Assembly: GCF_907165205.1 (NCBI RefSeq) | Contig: NC_058189.1 | Location: 68,260,315 to 68,324,314 of the forward strand | DNA length: 64,000 nucleotides | Direction: 5' to 3' | Source of the DNA: Coccinella septempunctata | Taxonomy: Eukaryota; Arthropoda; Insecta; Coleoptera; Coccinellidae | Shown here: positions 31,750-45,700 of the stretch, in pieces | Layout: every line of letters begins with the position of its first letter | Position numbering within the stretch: the first letter of the stretch is position 1 | Notes under the pieces: model-generated | What the model was told of the DNA's origin: nothing | The model's database searches: none | What the model saw: only the letters and a program-made list of their open reading frames with translations | Program-made: the position numbers and the translations under genes

Positions 31750-33903
31750 GTGAGAATGAGAATATTCATCATCTTATTTGATACTTTTGGGGCTCGTTTC
31801 AACCATGACGTTACTCATTGGAAGAAAAATTGAGCTCCATTTTAAAATATCCTTATATAGATTGTACATTTTTAAGGGGGCTTCGTTGTACGCTGGCCTC
31901 AAAATCTATTGTCTCCTCATCAGAGCTTTGTCGTCTACATCTTATCTTCCAGAGAGAACCATCCAGTTCCAGAGGTCTATTGAACTCCACTATCTGGGAT
32001 GGCTTCGTGCAGGTAAACTGCTGCAAATTTCTATTCCAAAGCATTTATTTTTTTCCTTGTTTGACAATGACCTTCCGTCGCTAGGTGATCTAGATAAGAT
32101 TCTTCCTCCACCCACAGAATCTGCACTCGTCAGGTTATGCTTGACACCGTCCTGAGGCAACAATGCTCTCTAAGGAAACCACTGAAATCTGTAGCATATT
32201 CTTGATAGGATCCACAACTTCTTAGATCCCGAAGTGTTGGAGTTACCGTGAAACTTTTTGGAATGATCCATCATCAAAGATTTTCTTCCAGTTTCCTGTT
32301 TATGTGGAACTATTCCTTATAAGTACATTCTCCTTTGCCACAGAAGGGTCTCGTACCAATAAAATGAGTTTAAGCGCCTTTCTTGGCTAGTGTGTTGGCC
32401 TCTTCATAACGTTTGGTTCTCGAGTGAACGGGAACACTTCTCCTTCTTCTACGTGCAGGCTGAACTGTGACCTAGTGACCAATTGTTCGTCCTCTTGTAG
32501 TTGTAGATACTCAAGCCTTGAAACACGCTGCCGAAAATGCCATAAGTCGACAGAGAGGAGTCCCTCCCACCATGGGAATCGTTTCCTAGGTGTGTCATCC
32601 TTAACTCTTCATCTGCAGCAACCTTGAAGAGTTACGGGGCACACAGACTTAACAAACCTTGTTATTTTTGCTATTTGATGATACGACACTAATTTTTAGT
32701 AGAATGATCCACTTTTCATCTTCGACACTCTTTATCTCGAATAGAGTAGTAAAAACTTGACCTAAAGCCATTGGTACCTCTATTCTGGTCTCACCTGAAA
32801 CGATCTCTTTGATATTATTAGCTCTCCTCTTCCCTATATAAAATCAAGAGGTTGTGCTCACTTTCCGAATCGTAGGAAATGAGAAGGTCAATAAACTTGC
32901 CAGAGAGAGCGCACAAACGCCACTCATTGGCCTAGAACCCTTCTGTGGTATAGAAAAATGCATCTACAAGAAGGAGTTTATGGAGAAGGAGAAAGCCGAA
33001 AGGGAAAAACTCTGGAGAAATCTCCCAGTGATGGATCATTCCAAAAAGTTCCTTCGGAACTTTGAAATTGCTAGATCCAAAAACATCTGGATCTCAGTAA
33101 GAACCAACTACACCTACTCACAGGACATCGTCGCCTAAAGAAGCATCTGTTGAGAATGGGTTTGTCGGACACTGACAAGTGTAGATTCTCAGTGGCAGGA
33201 GGAAGAAACTCCTATTCACCTGGTTACTGAATGCTATGCCATTGCAAACTGAAAGAAAGAGTGCTTTGGACAGGAAACTTGTAGGAGTGGGGAACTATAT
33301 ATCCTCGTTGAAGCAGTCCCAGATATTGGCTTCAGTTTCCAGGAACTGGAACTGGAAGGCGAGCTGTAATATCCTATGTGCTTGGCGTCAGACAGAGTCA
33401 GACCTTTGGTTCTCTCAAGAGGAATCTAGAGGAGCTCATGAATCATTCTCTCCAACATCTGTTTTCTTAAAAACATAAGACTGGGGAAGGAAGTCTAGCT
33501 CTAGGTATGGTGGGAACAACCTGTTAACCTAAAGCCATTTTTCTTGAGGATGATGCGGGATCCTTCATTATTGTTGTTCTATTAATGTCTTCTTCCTCTA
33601 TTCCACTTCTGAATAGGACTATGTCCTGTGTTTTCTGCTTTCTGCCTGTTATTGGCTTGTTTCCTGCGACATCGAGTTCCAGCTCTCTTTCCCAATGGTC
33701 TGCGTGTGCTAGGTTATTGTGTTTCCGCCCATTTGGTCAGTCTTTCATCCGGCATCCCTTCCACGTGGTCTCTCCAAGACATCATGCACCTCCAGTTCCT
33801 CCCTTATGTCTGAACTCCTCACATGGTCTCTGAGTGTTACCCCCTTGATAGATCTTCAGATCCTCATTTCGGTTGTTCTATTAACGTAATTCGACCTTTC
33901 CAG
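31750..33903 (+). other. Intron containing LINE debris
   Basis: The 2.15-kb intron splits Ig6. A LINE tail occupies 32863-33480 (listed separately). The rest (31.8-32.8 and 33.5-33.9 kb) contains short ORFs without recognisable content. Confidence 0.5.
32863..33480 (+). mobile_element. 3' end of a non-LTR retrotransposon (LINE), decayed
   Basis: The frame contains GNEKVNKLARESAQTPLIG, typical of the end of the RNase H domain in insect I/Jockey-group LINE ORF2. Downstream, in shifted frames, are LKKHLLRMGLSDTDKCRF and EEETPIHLVTECYA, the family's C-terminal motif. Several frame breaks make it a dead, 5'-truncated copy. Confidence 0.75.
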
Positions 33904-34292
33904 TCAGCGTAACCACCCCCTTAGCTGAGGTATCCTGGTTTCGAGACGACAACGCTTTGGACAACGAACCAGACAGATACGTACCCGTTAGGGAAAATCT
34001 CGGGGTGTACCACCTGGACATCGCCAGAGTAGAGTGCGTGGACCAAGCCGAATGGAAGTTCGTAGCCACCAACGAATTCGGCCATTCGGTAACCACTTCC
34101 TTCCTGAAAGTGCTGATACCGAAACATTTCAAGAAACCGAGGTTCCTGGAGAACCTACGGGCTGTTCTGTCCGAGGAAGGCGCCGTTAATTTAGAGTGTA
34201 AGGTTATCGGGGTACCTCAGCCGGTGTTGAAATGGTACAAAGACGGCGTGGAGTTGAAACCGGGAGATATACACAGGATAACATCAGGAGAG
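33904..34292 (+). CDS. Giant Ig gene exon: second half Ig6, most of Ig7
   Basis: Acceptor CTTTCCAG at 33903, donor GAG|GTGAGA. Ig6 continues with EVSWFRDDNALDNEPDRYV and CVDQAEWKFVATNEFGHS. Ig7 starts IPKHFKKPRFLENLRAVLSE and has NLECKVIGVPQPVLKWYKDG. Codon use is GC-rich compared with the introns. Confidence 0.92.
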
Positions 34293-34344
34293 GTGAGACT
34301 CTCACTAAACATTGCGGAAATGTATATTCATTCGTTTTTTTCAG

Positions 34345-34699
34345 GGTGGTACGTGTTGTTTAGGCACTTACACCTGCGAAGCCAGAAACTGCATGGGTAC
34401 AGTGGCTTCCTCGGCTTCACTGCTCGGATTCGAGGAGCAACAAACCAGAGCTCAACAGCAGCGTATTGAGTTGGCGAGAATCCCATCTTTGTCAACCATA
34501 CACGAAGAACGCACGTCTCAACTTTACGATACGGCGCAGGGGGAGCAATCTTTGACGATAGACGACAGGGGTGAAGTCTCCTTCTCTTTCGATGGTAAAG
34601 ACGTTTCGGTTTCCCTGTACGAAACCCCAGATTTGACGGAAGAAGAGGCCATTCAAATTGTCGAGATGTACGCCGATCAGTTGTCAGAACATGTGTCAG
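34345..34699 (+). CDS. Giant Ig gene exon: end of Ig7 and linker
   Basis: Acceptor TTTTTTTCAG, donor TCAG|GTAAGA. Begins GGTCCLGTYTCEARNCMGTV, the last strands of Ig7. A Gln/Arg-rich stretch (EEQQTRAQQQRIELARIPS) and an acidic linker (YETPDLTEEEAIQIVEMYAD) follow. It ends in phase 1, matching the acceptor of the giant exon at 36731. Confidence 0.9.
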
Positions 34700-36730
34700 G
34701 TAAGAATATTTGCTTGAAAAATTATTCAGAGAAATTACTGTCCTTGTTTTTCAAGTTCTCTGAATTATTCATTTCTGAATCAAGACACCTCACACTGCTC
34801 AAAATTGAAGTGGATAAAGGTGAGGCTTCTTATTTGGCAGAAGTAGGAATTATCAAAATAAAAGTCATTTCGCCAAAATTGTCTATACAAAATATTCAAG
34901 ATGACTGAGCTACAACCCCTAGCTCTAAAAACACAGAAATATCCTAGGTACGTCCCTTTTATGTCTCAAATTGTACCATCGGTATAAGGATATGATTTTG
35001 GCATATCCCTCGGATATCCTGCTTAGTATTTCCTAGGGATATTCCAAGTGGTTCATTCCAGAGTTGTCCCATTTATATCCCTGTAATCCATATGAACTAG
35101 ACCTTCAACGTCATCATTTTGAACCGCAGATGACCGCAGGTTACCAAGAGCTGTGTATTTAACACACACGTTTATCTGGTTATTGAAGTGAGGTTAAAAG
35201 TTGTGAAGGGTCACAAGGGAGATAACTTAGGGCTAAACCACCAATAAAAGCGCTAATTATTAGCCATTCGCTTCAAATCGATTTATATTAGTAGAATTAC
35301 GTTCGGGCCACCAATAAAAGCAAGAAAATCAAAACTTAACTAAGTAAACGAAAGAAATAACGCGTAGAGTACGATACCTACAAAGAGTTGAATAAAGGTT
35401 TTATTTTGATTGTAACGCCTTTTTCTCGGGGTACTCGAGCGCCATCTCGGGGAAAAGGGAAAATAGCAAACCTACCCTGGTAGCTACGAGCCGAAGACAA
35501 GGTTTCGCGGTGTCTGGGGTGTTAGTGACAATCAGTGAAAGTCAAAATCAACGTATAGAAATTATACAAATTATATTTGTCGACTCGTAAAAGGAAACAC
35601 AAATGGCACTATTACAAAATCCGTATAGTTAAAGACTCGATATAATGGGTTAAACGGAAACAGTCTACTTCATACACTTGAAACAGGTTTATCTCGGAAT
35701 CAGATATAAATGACAATATTAGTGAATTTACAGAGCAAAAAGGACGGAATGAAACAGGGGATCCGATCTCAAACGCGATGCGGGGTTTACGGACCCGTTC
35801 GCCAGCCAGAACCTAAGACACACACTTAACGGACAAGTATCGGACCTCAGCTGGTTTAGGGGATGAAATAAGACGCCACAGACTCACGACAGCTCACCCC
35901 TAGGTGCGTTCTGCACTCCCTGAGTATCCACACCAGCAGGGTGCTTTAATAACAGCACAGGTGAGCGTTGGAAAATAAGGGAGGAAGGAGGGTTAGCCAC
36001 TCCAAAGTGCGTTATGCACCCCCTGAGTATCCACGCCAGCGGGGTGCTTTAATAGCAGTAGGAGTAGACGTTAGGGAGCAGGGAATGAAGGAAGTTTTTG
36101 CCACTCCAAAGTGCGTTATGCACCCCCTGAGTATCCACGTGTTTCAATAGCAGTAGGAGTGGCGCTTAAACTGTGGTATCGGAAGGCTGAAGTTGCAACA
36201 ATAAAAAAACGGAGTGTCGTCTTACCTATGATTTCGGTACGGGCACTTGCACTCGGAAATATAAAAATCACCCAAATAAAAGTGAAGCAAAAGAAAAAAA
36301 GACAAATTATATTCTGGATCGTAAGAAAAAATGAAACGAAAACTCAAACTTCTTTAATGGCGGAGAAAGCAAATGAAAGACATAAGTATTCGGGGCAGTT
36401 AATTATTACATTTTGTTAGCTTTGTTTTCTGCCTATTATCCACTTCAATTTTTGATCAGCGCAATATTTTATCGCATATTCCTAAAAAAACGGAATCTAG
36501 CTTCATGCCATTCAGACTGTAAATTTCCAAACAATGTAGATCTACTTATTTCAGCATTTTCTTCACCATTTTTTCCATATTGCTGATATAAAGCACTGCC
36601 TTGTATGGCAGATGTAACTGTTATCATTTCCCATATTGATGACACTTTATTTGCAACTCGATATATTCCGCCTTATGTTAACAACACGTTTCATGTTTCA
36701 AAATGCCAACACATTCCATCCACAGTTTAG
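34700..36730 (+). other. Intron before the giant exon
   Basis: It contains a threefold tandem repeat at 35.9-36.2 kb (listed separately) and two copies of CCACCAATAAAAGC near 35.24 and 35.31 kb. Sequence at 35.4-35.8 kb (starting TGTAACGCCTTTTTCTCGG) looks repeat-derived and could be a solo LTR, but no matching ends were found. No exon with matching phase was seen. Confidence 0.45.
35895..36170 (+). repeat. About 104-bp tandem repeat, 3 copies
   Basis: GTGCGTTNTGCACNCCCTGA followed by GTATCCAC occurs at 35904, 36007 and 36111. Each copy is followed by GGGTGCTTTAATA or a shortened form and by AGCAGTAGGAGT-like sequence. The third copy is truncated. Confidence 0.75.
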
Positions 36731-39700
36731 ATTTTTCCTTATTCAATATCGAAAATGGCTCTCAACTTCCAGAACACAACATCGTCGAACTGCCGTCTCT
36801 CAGATTCGTCAAAGAGACCTCCACCTCCGGCAACCTCGTCATGGAGGCGGTGGTGGTCGACGTCTCAGACGATTACTTCACAGCAGCCGCAGAAGACGAC
36901 CTCCGCACCGAAGCGGACGTGGACGAAATGATGTCCATGACCGACGAATCCGGCAACATAATCTCTTCCGTCAGGTCGGAGCAACTCAAAATAGACCTCT
37001 CGTCTTACGACGACGCCCCTAAAAGACCCCCTAGGAAATCGGACTCCCAGAAAACCAACTCGTTCTACAGCCTGACCAAGAATCCTTCTGTCCAATCTGA
37101 TGGCGGCGAAGAGAGCCTGGCCGCCGCCCTTGAGCTCGAGAGCGAGTCGCTGGGCGAGTACGAGAGCGCTGTTAGTTCGGGACGAGTCAAGGACGACAGA
37201 GCGTTCCAGGTTACTGCCATAACCGAGGCAACGAGTCTCCCGGATAATCTGGAATCTCGAAGGCCTCTGACGCCTCACACCACCCACGAAATAGGCTCGG
37301 ACCTGCGAGTCAACAGGAGCGAGAGTGGGGAGATACGTTCTTCTAGGAGAAGAAGATCGTCTCAGAGTTCTAACGATACTCACTGTCTGGACCTTGCCGA
37401 CGATTCATTCCCGAGAGATCTTCAAGCCGAAGAAGGTGACGGTCTGGTCATGGATCGTGAAATTAAAGCTGCCAGGGAACAAGAGCTGAAACAGGAAGAG
37501 AAAAACTTGGTAGAAGAATTAAACTACACCCTACTAGACCTGAAGCACAGTTTGAAAACTATCGAACAAGATGTAATAGTACAGTCTTCCCAAAAACAAT
37601 CTTCGACAGCATCGAACAAGAGCCTAGAGCTCCTTGGCAGCATCCTGCAACCTATTTACGACATACACTTAGTTTTCGAAGAAGTCAAACCGGATATGTC
37701 AACCGTTGAACTCCTAGCACCACCAATATTCGAACTCCAGAAAGGCTTATCAGTCATAGAAAAATGCATCGAACTTCAAGGCAAAGACCATACCTTGATC
37801 CATAAAACTTGTGCTAACATACTAGATTCCATAGGTCCCCAAATTCACAACACCTTAGCGTTAGTCGAGAGCATCACTATTCTCGAAAAAGAACTGAACT
37901 CAACGAAGGGTAATGGTAGGATGACTCCCTCGAAAATCATCCAAGAAGTTTGTATCACGATTAAAGAAATGGTAGCTGGTTTAGATAGAGCTGAGAATAC
38001 ACTCCAGGGTAAGAAGGAAATATGGTTCCATGAAAGAGTCAAGAGTGATTCAATATCAGAACACTCTTCACGAGATAATGACCTCTTGGAACGTTTATAT
38101 GTTGAAGCAATATCAATAAAAAATGCTTTGGAAAAGTTGGATAGACACCGGTCGACTACGGATCCTCGAGAAATGTTTTCTACGCTCAGACAACCCATAA
38201 TCGATGAGCTTTCAGTCCCCCTGAAGAATCTTGGAGAAGAACTGGACATCCTCAGGAAACAGTCAGTCAAATATAGAAACGATAAATCGTTGATTCAAGA
38301 GTTAAGGATGATAGTATTGGAACAGTTAACGTTTCCAATAAATGACCTGAAGAAAGGACTTGAAGCTGTTCTGGAAATGGACGCATCCAAGAAACACTGC
38401 GACGAGTTCAACATCTCACTCCTGGACTCTTTCCTAACCCCAACCATGGAAATAATATCTTGTCTGGAGAAACTCAAGAAGTCAGTTGATACGTCAGAGT
38501 TAACGGTGACAACAAGAAGTGAAATACCTGAGGCTTCGACATCCGAAGTAGTGAAAGATGTTTTCCACCAGGTCAGCCAACTTGTGTACTCTAACATATC
38601 ACAGTTGATCGAAGAGTTTCTATTCAATATCGAAGCTGCTCAACGCAATACTGACGATACTGCTTTACTGGAAGCTCTGAGGCAGTTGGCTTCTCTGCAG
38701 AAAGACTTTTCTTGTTGTACTTCTAAGGCTTCCCAAGTAGAAAACGAAACTTGCATCAAAGCTATAGAGAGTTTATTTCAACCTCTTCAAATCTTGAACA
38801 CGCAGATTATACAGGTGCCACTGTCAAATCCAGGTGCAGTATTAGACGATATAATTGCTTCGTTGAGCATCTTGGAAGAGAGTATCATTGTAGAACAAGT
38901 AGACGAAGAAGTATTCAACATTTTCCACTCACTGAAGAAGAGAACCAATGAAGTCAAGGAAAACATATGCGGACTTACTGAACGGGGATCCCTGGTCGAA
39001 TCATTAGCTGAAGACACTGGTAGTGTTGTTGTGATATTAGAGGAAGGTACGGATACTGTGATAGCAGATGATATGATCCAGGATACACGCGGAGTTATAA
39101 GTATATTAGAAAAACGTTCTCCCTCCTTGACGTTATTGGAATCTGTGATGCCATCTATCGAAGCTTTGGATGAAATAATACACGATGATAAGTTGTTGAA
39201 GAATAAATCAGAGCTATCTCTACAGGAACGATTCGCCCTACAAAGGTATGTCCAACCTTTAGAATACATCGAAGATCAGATAATCGAAGCAATGGATACT
39301 TTGATGGAACAACCGAACGTGGTCCAGCTCAATGAAATCAAAGTGCTCCTTGAACATTTGCAATATAATGTTGCTGTGATACATCAGCAAATCATCGATG
39401 AGACTCACTTCTTAGAAGCGACTCCTAAACCTAGTTTCGACCATTTAAAGAAGTGTATAACGGCGGTTCAAAGTTTACCGATCATAGCAGAAACGCCTGA
39501 GACTGAAGCAGTTGTATCAGCAGCAACCAGCAGGGCGATATTGGAGAGTGTATACGAGCTGGAGAAATGCTTGGCAGGCTTCACTGAAGAAACTAGCGCT
39601 GACACGAGTGACACATTGGCTCCACAGATCATCCAACAGGCTGCAGAAATTGCTGAACGTGTTCAAGAACTGAAGCAAGGTTCTCTATTCGAAGGGAGTT

Positions 39701-42700
39701 CTGTTTTAACTCCCGAGGACATAGCTAGAATCAAAATGTTGTCAGAGCCCCTCAGACGTTTCAGTCTGAGCATAGCAACAGTTCAAGGATTGGCGGATGA
39801 TCGAGAGCAGAGGACACAAGCTTTTGAGTTCTTGTTGGAGCCTCTGGAAGATATAGATAAATTAATCAAGAATATATCGAACGAAACTTTCAAAAGTTAT
39901 TTGGCAAACCTGGAGGAGCCTTTGAGTCAAGCTCTTGAGATAATCACACTGGAAAAAGGAAACTTAGATATAACAAGTGATGCGGTGGAAACGATTGTGA
40001 GGATTGGGGAATTGGTCAATAACATTAGGGATGAAGTCATTTTATTTATAACGAGTGGGGAGTTACCTTCAACTGAAAATATGAGTGAGTACCTTCAGGA
40101 GCTAGAGCGAGTAACCTCTCAGATAGCGGATGATAGCAATTTAAAATACATCAAAGAATGCATAAGGAATTTTGGAGAATCTATTGCTTCTGTTCTAAAT
40201 GAGCTGTCTAACATTTGGGAAGACAATTTCCGTGGAGAGCCAATTGAGAGCGAAATTTCGGAAGACGAAAAGCTCAAGGGGGATATGTTACAAAATGTTT
40301 CAGATTTGATATCTTTGGTCACTAGTAAAGTCCCCTCATGTTCAAGGAAACTCGTGCTATCAGAAGCCTTACAAACGACGTTTGGTTCCAGGTATTCAGG
40401 AGAAATATTCGAAGGTATTCCATACAATGTCTCCTCACCCATATTACAAAAAATGAAGAGCCTCCTGATAACAGTTAACGAATATTTGCAGTATGAAATT
40501 CCCTCAACTGAAAGAGTCCGATCAGAAGTTGAAAACTTCATTGAAACGCTTTCATCTGAAGAAGAGCTTTCGGGTAACTTGTTTGAGATTTTTTCCGTTA
40601 TAAGAAGTTCTTTGGATGGAATATTAAACGAAGAGAAACAATTCAAAGAAATGAAACAACGTTGCATAGAAAACTTATCTGAAACCATTGAAATGTTTGG
40701 AAAATTAGTATCGTTTCAGAAATGGGAATCGTTAGACCTCTCAGAATTCCACAAGAATTTATGTTCCCTTCAACCTCTGATCTTTGATATGGCTGACCTC
40801 GACCTATCAGAGGAAAACTTGGAGTTTATAGCTAGTATACAAGAAGCATTCCTGGAAATGAACGAATTTTTACATCAAACTGCGATGTCTGGAATTAAAA
40901 TGGAGGAATTAAAAAACACTGAGCTGAAAATTCTTAAGATCAGGAAAACTGGATGGCAGAAGTTGGAGAATTTCGAAACGAAATTAGCAGATGTGATAAA
41001 ATTCGTCCCAGCTTTGATCGAGAATTTAGAACAAATGGAAAGGATCAGAATTAAAAATGACAAAATATTGCTTGTGCAGAAGGAACTCAAGCAGTTCCTC
41101 CAAACACTTATTAAAGTTGATAGAGAAGTCTCCCATGAAACTATCCAAGAATCACTTCTAGCCTTGAAGAAAATTCTTGATTCTCGGGATATTTTTGATC
41201 AGGAAGAAAGAAGTTCGTTGGATCAAATCTGTAACCATTTAAGCGCTCTTTCTACCAAAAAATCCACAGAAGAAATACAGATGCTTATCCGTGATTTCAA
41301 ATCGTCCCATCAGACTCCAAAAGATCTCCTTCTCAATGATATACACGTCGTTCTCCTTGAAATAGCAGAACATTTCGAAAAAACAGTTTTGGAGTATAAT
41401 GCCAGGGAAGAACAGCAACAAAATATATTTATCGAAAATAAATCACCCACTGAAAACATTCAGAATATTGCTATGAATAAAGAAGTTACAGAAACCACGA
41501 CTGCAATTTCAACCAGTGAAGTGAGTGAATACCCAACTGGTCAAAGAATAGACGAAGAAGTATCTTCTTTATTCCATGAGCTGTTAGAATCTTCCCAATC
41601 TGTCACTAATTCCTCACATCCTATCTTGAAAAAAGACATGAATTCTATTGTAACATTCCTCTCAGAAATCATTCCAAAATTAGCTGATAAAAAATTAACA
41701 GAAAAAGAAGTAGCGTTCTTCATGAAGTCAAGGGACTTCATGAATCTCCTTAGAGAATCGAAACAATACACTGATACAAAATCTCTCTTCGAAACTCTAC
41801 AAGAATCGGTCGTTTCATCTAGTGAAGAAGTGATGACTTTTTACGAACTCCTAGAAAGTCTATACACCAACCATAAGTCCCTCTCGAAGATTCAGGAAAC
41901 TTTCGAGAGTGCCAGGTCATCGTTAGAACTATTTCGTGGGATCTTGAAGAATTTCGAACCTTGCAAACTTTCAGTTCGTTCAGATGTTCTTGAACTGAAG
42001 AGGTTCATCGTTGAGATACAGGAACAAATTGCCCTTCTCCGTATAGAAAGTTTGGAAAACGAAGGGAAAAAAGCAATAGATGAATCGCTCAAAACCACAG
42101 CAGCCTTACTGATTTACATCGACCATATGGCTTCTACTGGCCAATTAGAACCAAAGGAGACGGTCAAATCTTCAATTGAAAACTTGAAGTTATCCATATT
42201 GAACCTCCAAGACAACACAGAGCTGAAAAATATCCTTGAAATTTTCGAAGAAACTGTTAAGAACACGGTGAATTTGCTGGAGACCATACCTGAAGAAAAT
42301 TACATACAAATGAAGAAATGCACGTTGCAACTCTTGAAACATGCCGAGGATACTATAAATTCATTCGATTCTTCCAAACTGAACCGTCGCAGAAGGTGCA
42401 TGCTGATAGAGGTACTAAAACATTTACACCAGATACATAATATTCTGGATTCTATAGTGTACGGTAGTGAGAGCGAATGTTTATATTATGGGAACCTCCA
42501 GGAAGTTGTTGAGGTTGTTATCGATTTGGTAGAGAACAAAGACCTTCTTCCAGTTGGAAACGATAGTGATATACTCAACGTGAAGATGGAAAAGTTGAAA
42601 TCTGTCACGAAGGGAGAGTCATCCTCTAAATTTAACGATATAACCAGTCATATGACCTCTGTAGTGGAGGCAGTGAAGACTTTCATTTTATCGCTTGAAG

Positions 42701-45700
42701 ATTCCTCCGACGATATGGAATCCGCTCTGTCTGATTTGCAGTTGAAATTGAACCATTTGAGGGTGTCCAATACCTCGAGCAATAATAAACTTTTAGAGGA
42801 ACTATCCAGGGAGCTTCACATGAGCTTGAGCACTTTACAATTCGTCGCTTCCAGTCTCTTAGATGATGAGAAAAAGCTCCTCAGAGTGGAGGAGGTCCAA
42901 GTGGTTTGTAAAATATCTGAGGCTATAGAGAACCTGGATTCACTTCTTGTATCTGCTGGTACAGAATTAACAAGAGATCAAGTAGTCGTTTTGGAAACTT
43001 GCACTCAGTCCATGAAGAAAGCTTCCGAAAGTATCAATAAGGAATCAACCGGTAAAGATTTCATAGAACCTCTACAAGAGATTACTTTCAAACTGGGTAA
43101 GGTTTACGAGAAAGTGAAACGTCTTCAAGAAGAAAGCTTCATACAGAAGAAATATCTAATTGAGAAGACCATCGTCGACTTTTTTGAACTGAGTCGGGAT
43201 TTGGGAAATATGATCGGATCGTCAGTAACAAATAAAAGTGAAGAACCCCTACAAAAGAATATCAGTGGAATGATCCATGAGAATGATATAGACCAATTGC
43301 CTTTGAATCGACTGAGTGGTCTGAAAGAAATCTGCGATTGCATTCAGAGGGTGAGAAAAGTGATGGAAGGAGAAATTAAGTCTAGTGATCACCTAGAAAC
43401 TATCAAAAACTTATACAAAGAATCTTCAGAAGAATTCAGGAATATTTCATCGTCCCCGAAGTTATCGGATGATATGTTGTATTTGTTGAAACAAACTGAT
43501 GAGAATATTTGTTCAGCGCTGAAAGATTTGGATGATTTCCAAAGAAAACGACAACAGGAAGATACAGCTTCTGTTACAGAACAACAAGTCCTGTCATCAT
43601 CTGAATTAGAAGGACCTATTGCAAACATCTCCCATTCTTTATCAGACTTGGAGGTGTTCCTGTCGAGAATAACAGAAGCATCAGGAGGAGATCTCGATAT
43701 TTTATCTGCTTTGAAATCTCCCATCCGTCAATTACAACTTGATCTTCGTAAGGATGGTTCATTATCTCAGGAAGAAACTTCTCTTGTAAACGCTCTAAAT
43801 GAAACTGTGAAAGAAATTCTCATTAAGTCAAGGACTGACCCCCTTCATTTCAAATCATTTTCAGACTGCCTCTACAAAATGGAAAATATTTTGATAAGTG
43901 CTTGTATGAGAGCAGCATTGGTTCCTAGCTCCGACGTTTGTAACTCTGTCATTCAAAATATACTCCCAGCATTAGATTCTCTAGTGAAAGTAGTCATAAA
44001 TCTGCACACAGAGTACAATTGGAGACTACAGCTACGTAAAAATATAGCCGATCTCAGCCAAACTTCATACCTGGTTTGTCAGAAACTGGATAACATTGAT
44101 GGAGAATTAAAACACCTCAAAAAATTGTACGAACCTCTTCAACGTATCACAAAATTTGTGGAAGCAGAAAACAAACAATTCAAATTGGAAACATTCCAAC
44201 GTTTCACTCCTGAAATAAAAGAGTTATCATCAGTCACCAGGGTCGTTTCGCTTGAAGATAGTATTTTGGAGAATGCAACGGTCTTACAGTATTTAAATAA
44301 AATTATAGATATTTCCGAAATCCTTTCTACTGAAGCTGAACCAAAACATCTTCCTACTGCACTGCGAGAATTAACCGAAAGTTTGAGGAACATTCATACA
44401 CTATTGAATAGGATGGAATTGGAAACGAGAGAAACTGGAGAAATTGGGGAGATTCCTCCAACTTCCAGTGATATTCAGGAGAAAGCTCAGGATTTGACTC
44501 TTCCAACTACGACAGAAATCACAGAAGTTGTTCCAACAGCTGACACCGGGAGTATTGCTACCGAAGCTGAAGTAAAAAAAGTGGAGAAAACACTTTCAGC
44601 AGCCGAAAAAGTGAAATCGGTGAAATCACTGAGCATTTTAACTGACATATCACAAATAACTGAAACAATTTCTCGTATGGAGGTGGAATCTCAAACGCAA
44701 CCACAAAAAGGAGTATTAAGCATTGTGAATATAGCAGCACCGCTTAAAAACTTGAAAGAAAGTATAGAAGCATTTGAAAAAGACAAAAAGGATATAACTG
44801 AAGGCGTTAATGAAGAAATTCAAGAGAAACTAGAAACAATAAGTGTCCCTTTGAAAGAATTAGCGTCTGTTTTGGTCACAATGACAGATAGTGCCATCAA
44901 GCCAGAAATTGGGAATGTAGAAGAAGAAGTTCATAATGCAGTCCTTAGTCTCAAAGAAACATTGAATATTGTTACTGTTGGATTACCGAAGAACGAAAAA
45001 TCTGAAATACTGCTACAACCTCTAGAAAAACTAAAAGCTGAAATAAAAAAAGTAGAAAGAACAATTACAGCGGCCGAGAAAGTGAAATTGGTAAAAGCTC
45101 CAAGCATTTTAGCTGACATATCTCAAATAACTGAAACCATTTCTCGTATGGAGGTAGAATCTCAAACGCAACCACAAAAAGGAGTATTGAGCATTGTGAA
45201 TATTGCAGAACCGCTTACAAACTTGAGAGAAAGTATCGAAGCACTTGAAAAAGGGAAACAGGATACAACTGAAGCCGTTAATGAGGAAATACAAGAGAAA
45301 CTAGAAACTATTAGTGTTCCTTTGAAGAAATTAGCCTCTGTTTTGGTCACAATGACAGATAGGGCCATCAAGCCAGAAATTGGGAATGTAGAAGAAGAAG
45401 TTCATAATGCAGTCCTTAGTCTCAAAGAAACATTGAATATTGTTACTGTTGGATTACCGAAGAACGAAAAATCTGAAATACTGCTACAACCTCTAGAAAA
45501 ACTAAAAGCTGAAATAGAAAAAGTAGAAAGAACAATTACAGCGGCCGAAAAAGTGAAATTAGTTAAAGCTCCAAGCATTTTAGCTGACATATCTCAAATA
45601 AGTGAAACCATTTCTCGTATGGAGGTAAAATCTCAAACGCAACCACAAAAAGGAGTATTGAGCATTGTGAATATTGCAGAACCGCTTACCAACTTGAGGG

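Noticed and set aside
36636..37022. A 128-codon plus-strand ORF rich in Arg and His at the start of the giant exon
   Set aside because: It is a different frame. The frame joined in phase to the Ig exons and open to the window end is the real one.
36865..37383. A 172-codon minus-strand ORF
   Set aside because: Antisense shadow of the acidic, Arg/Ser-rich linker in the giant exon; no protein family features.
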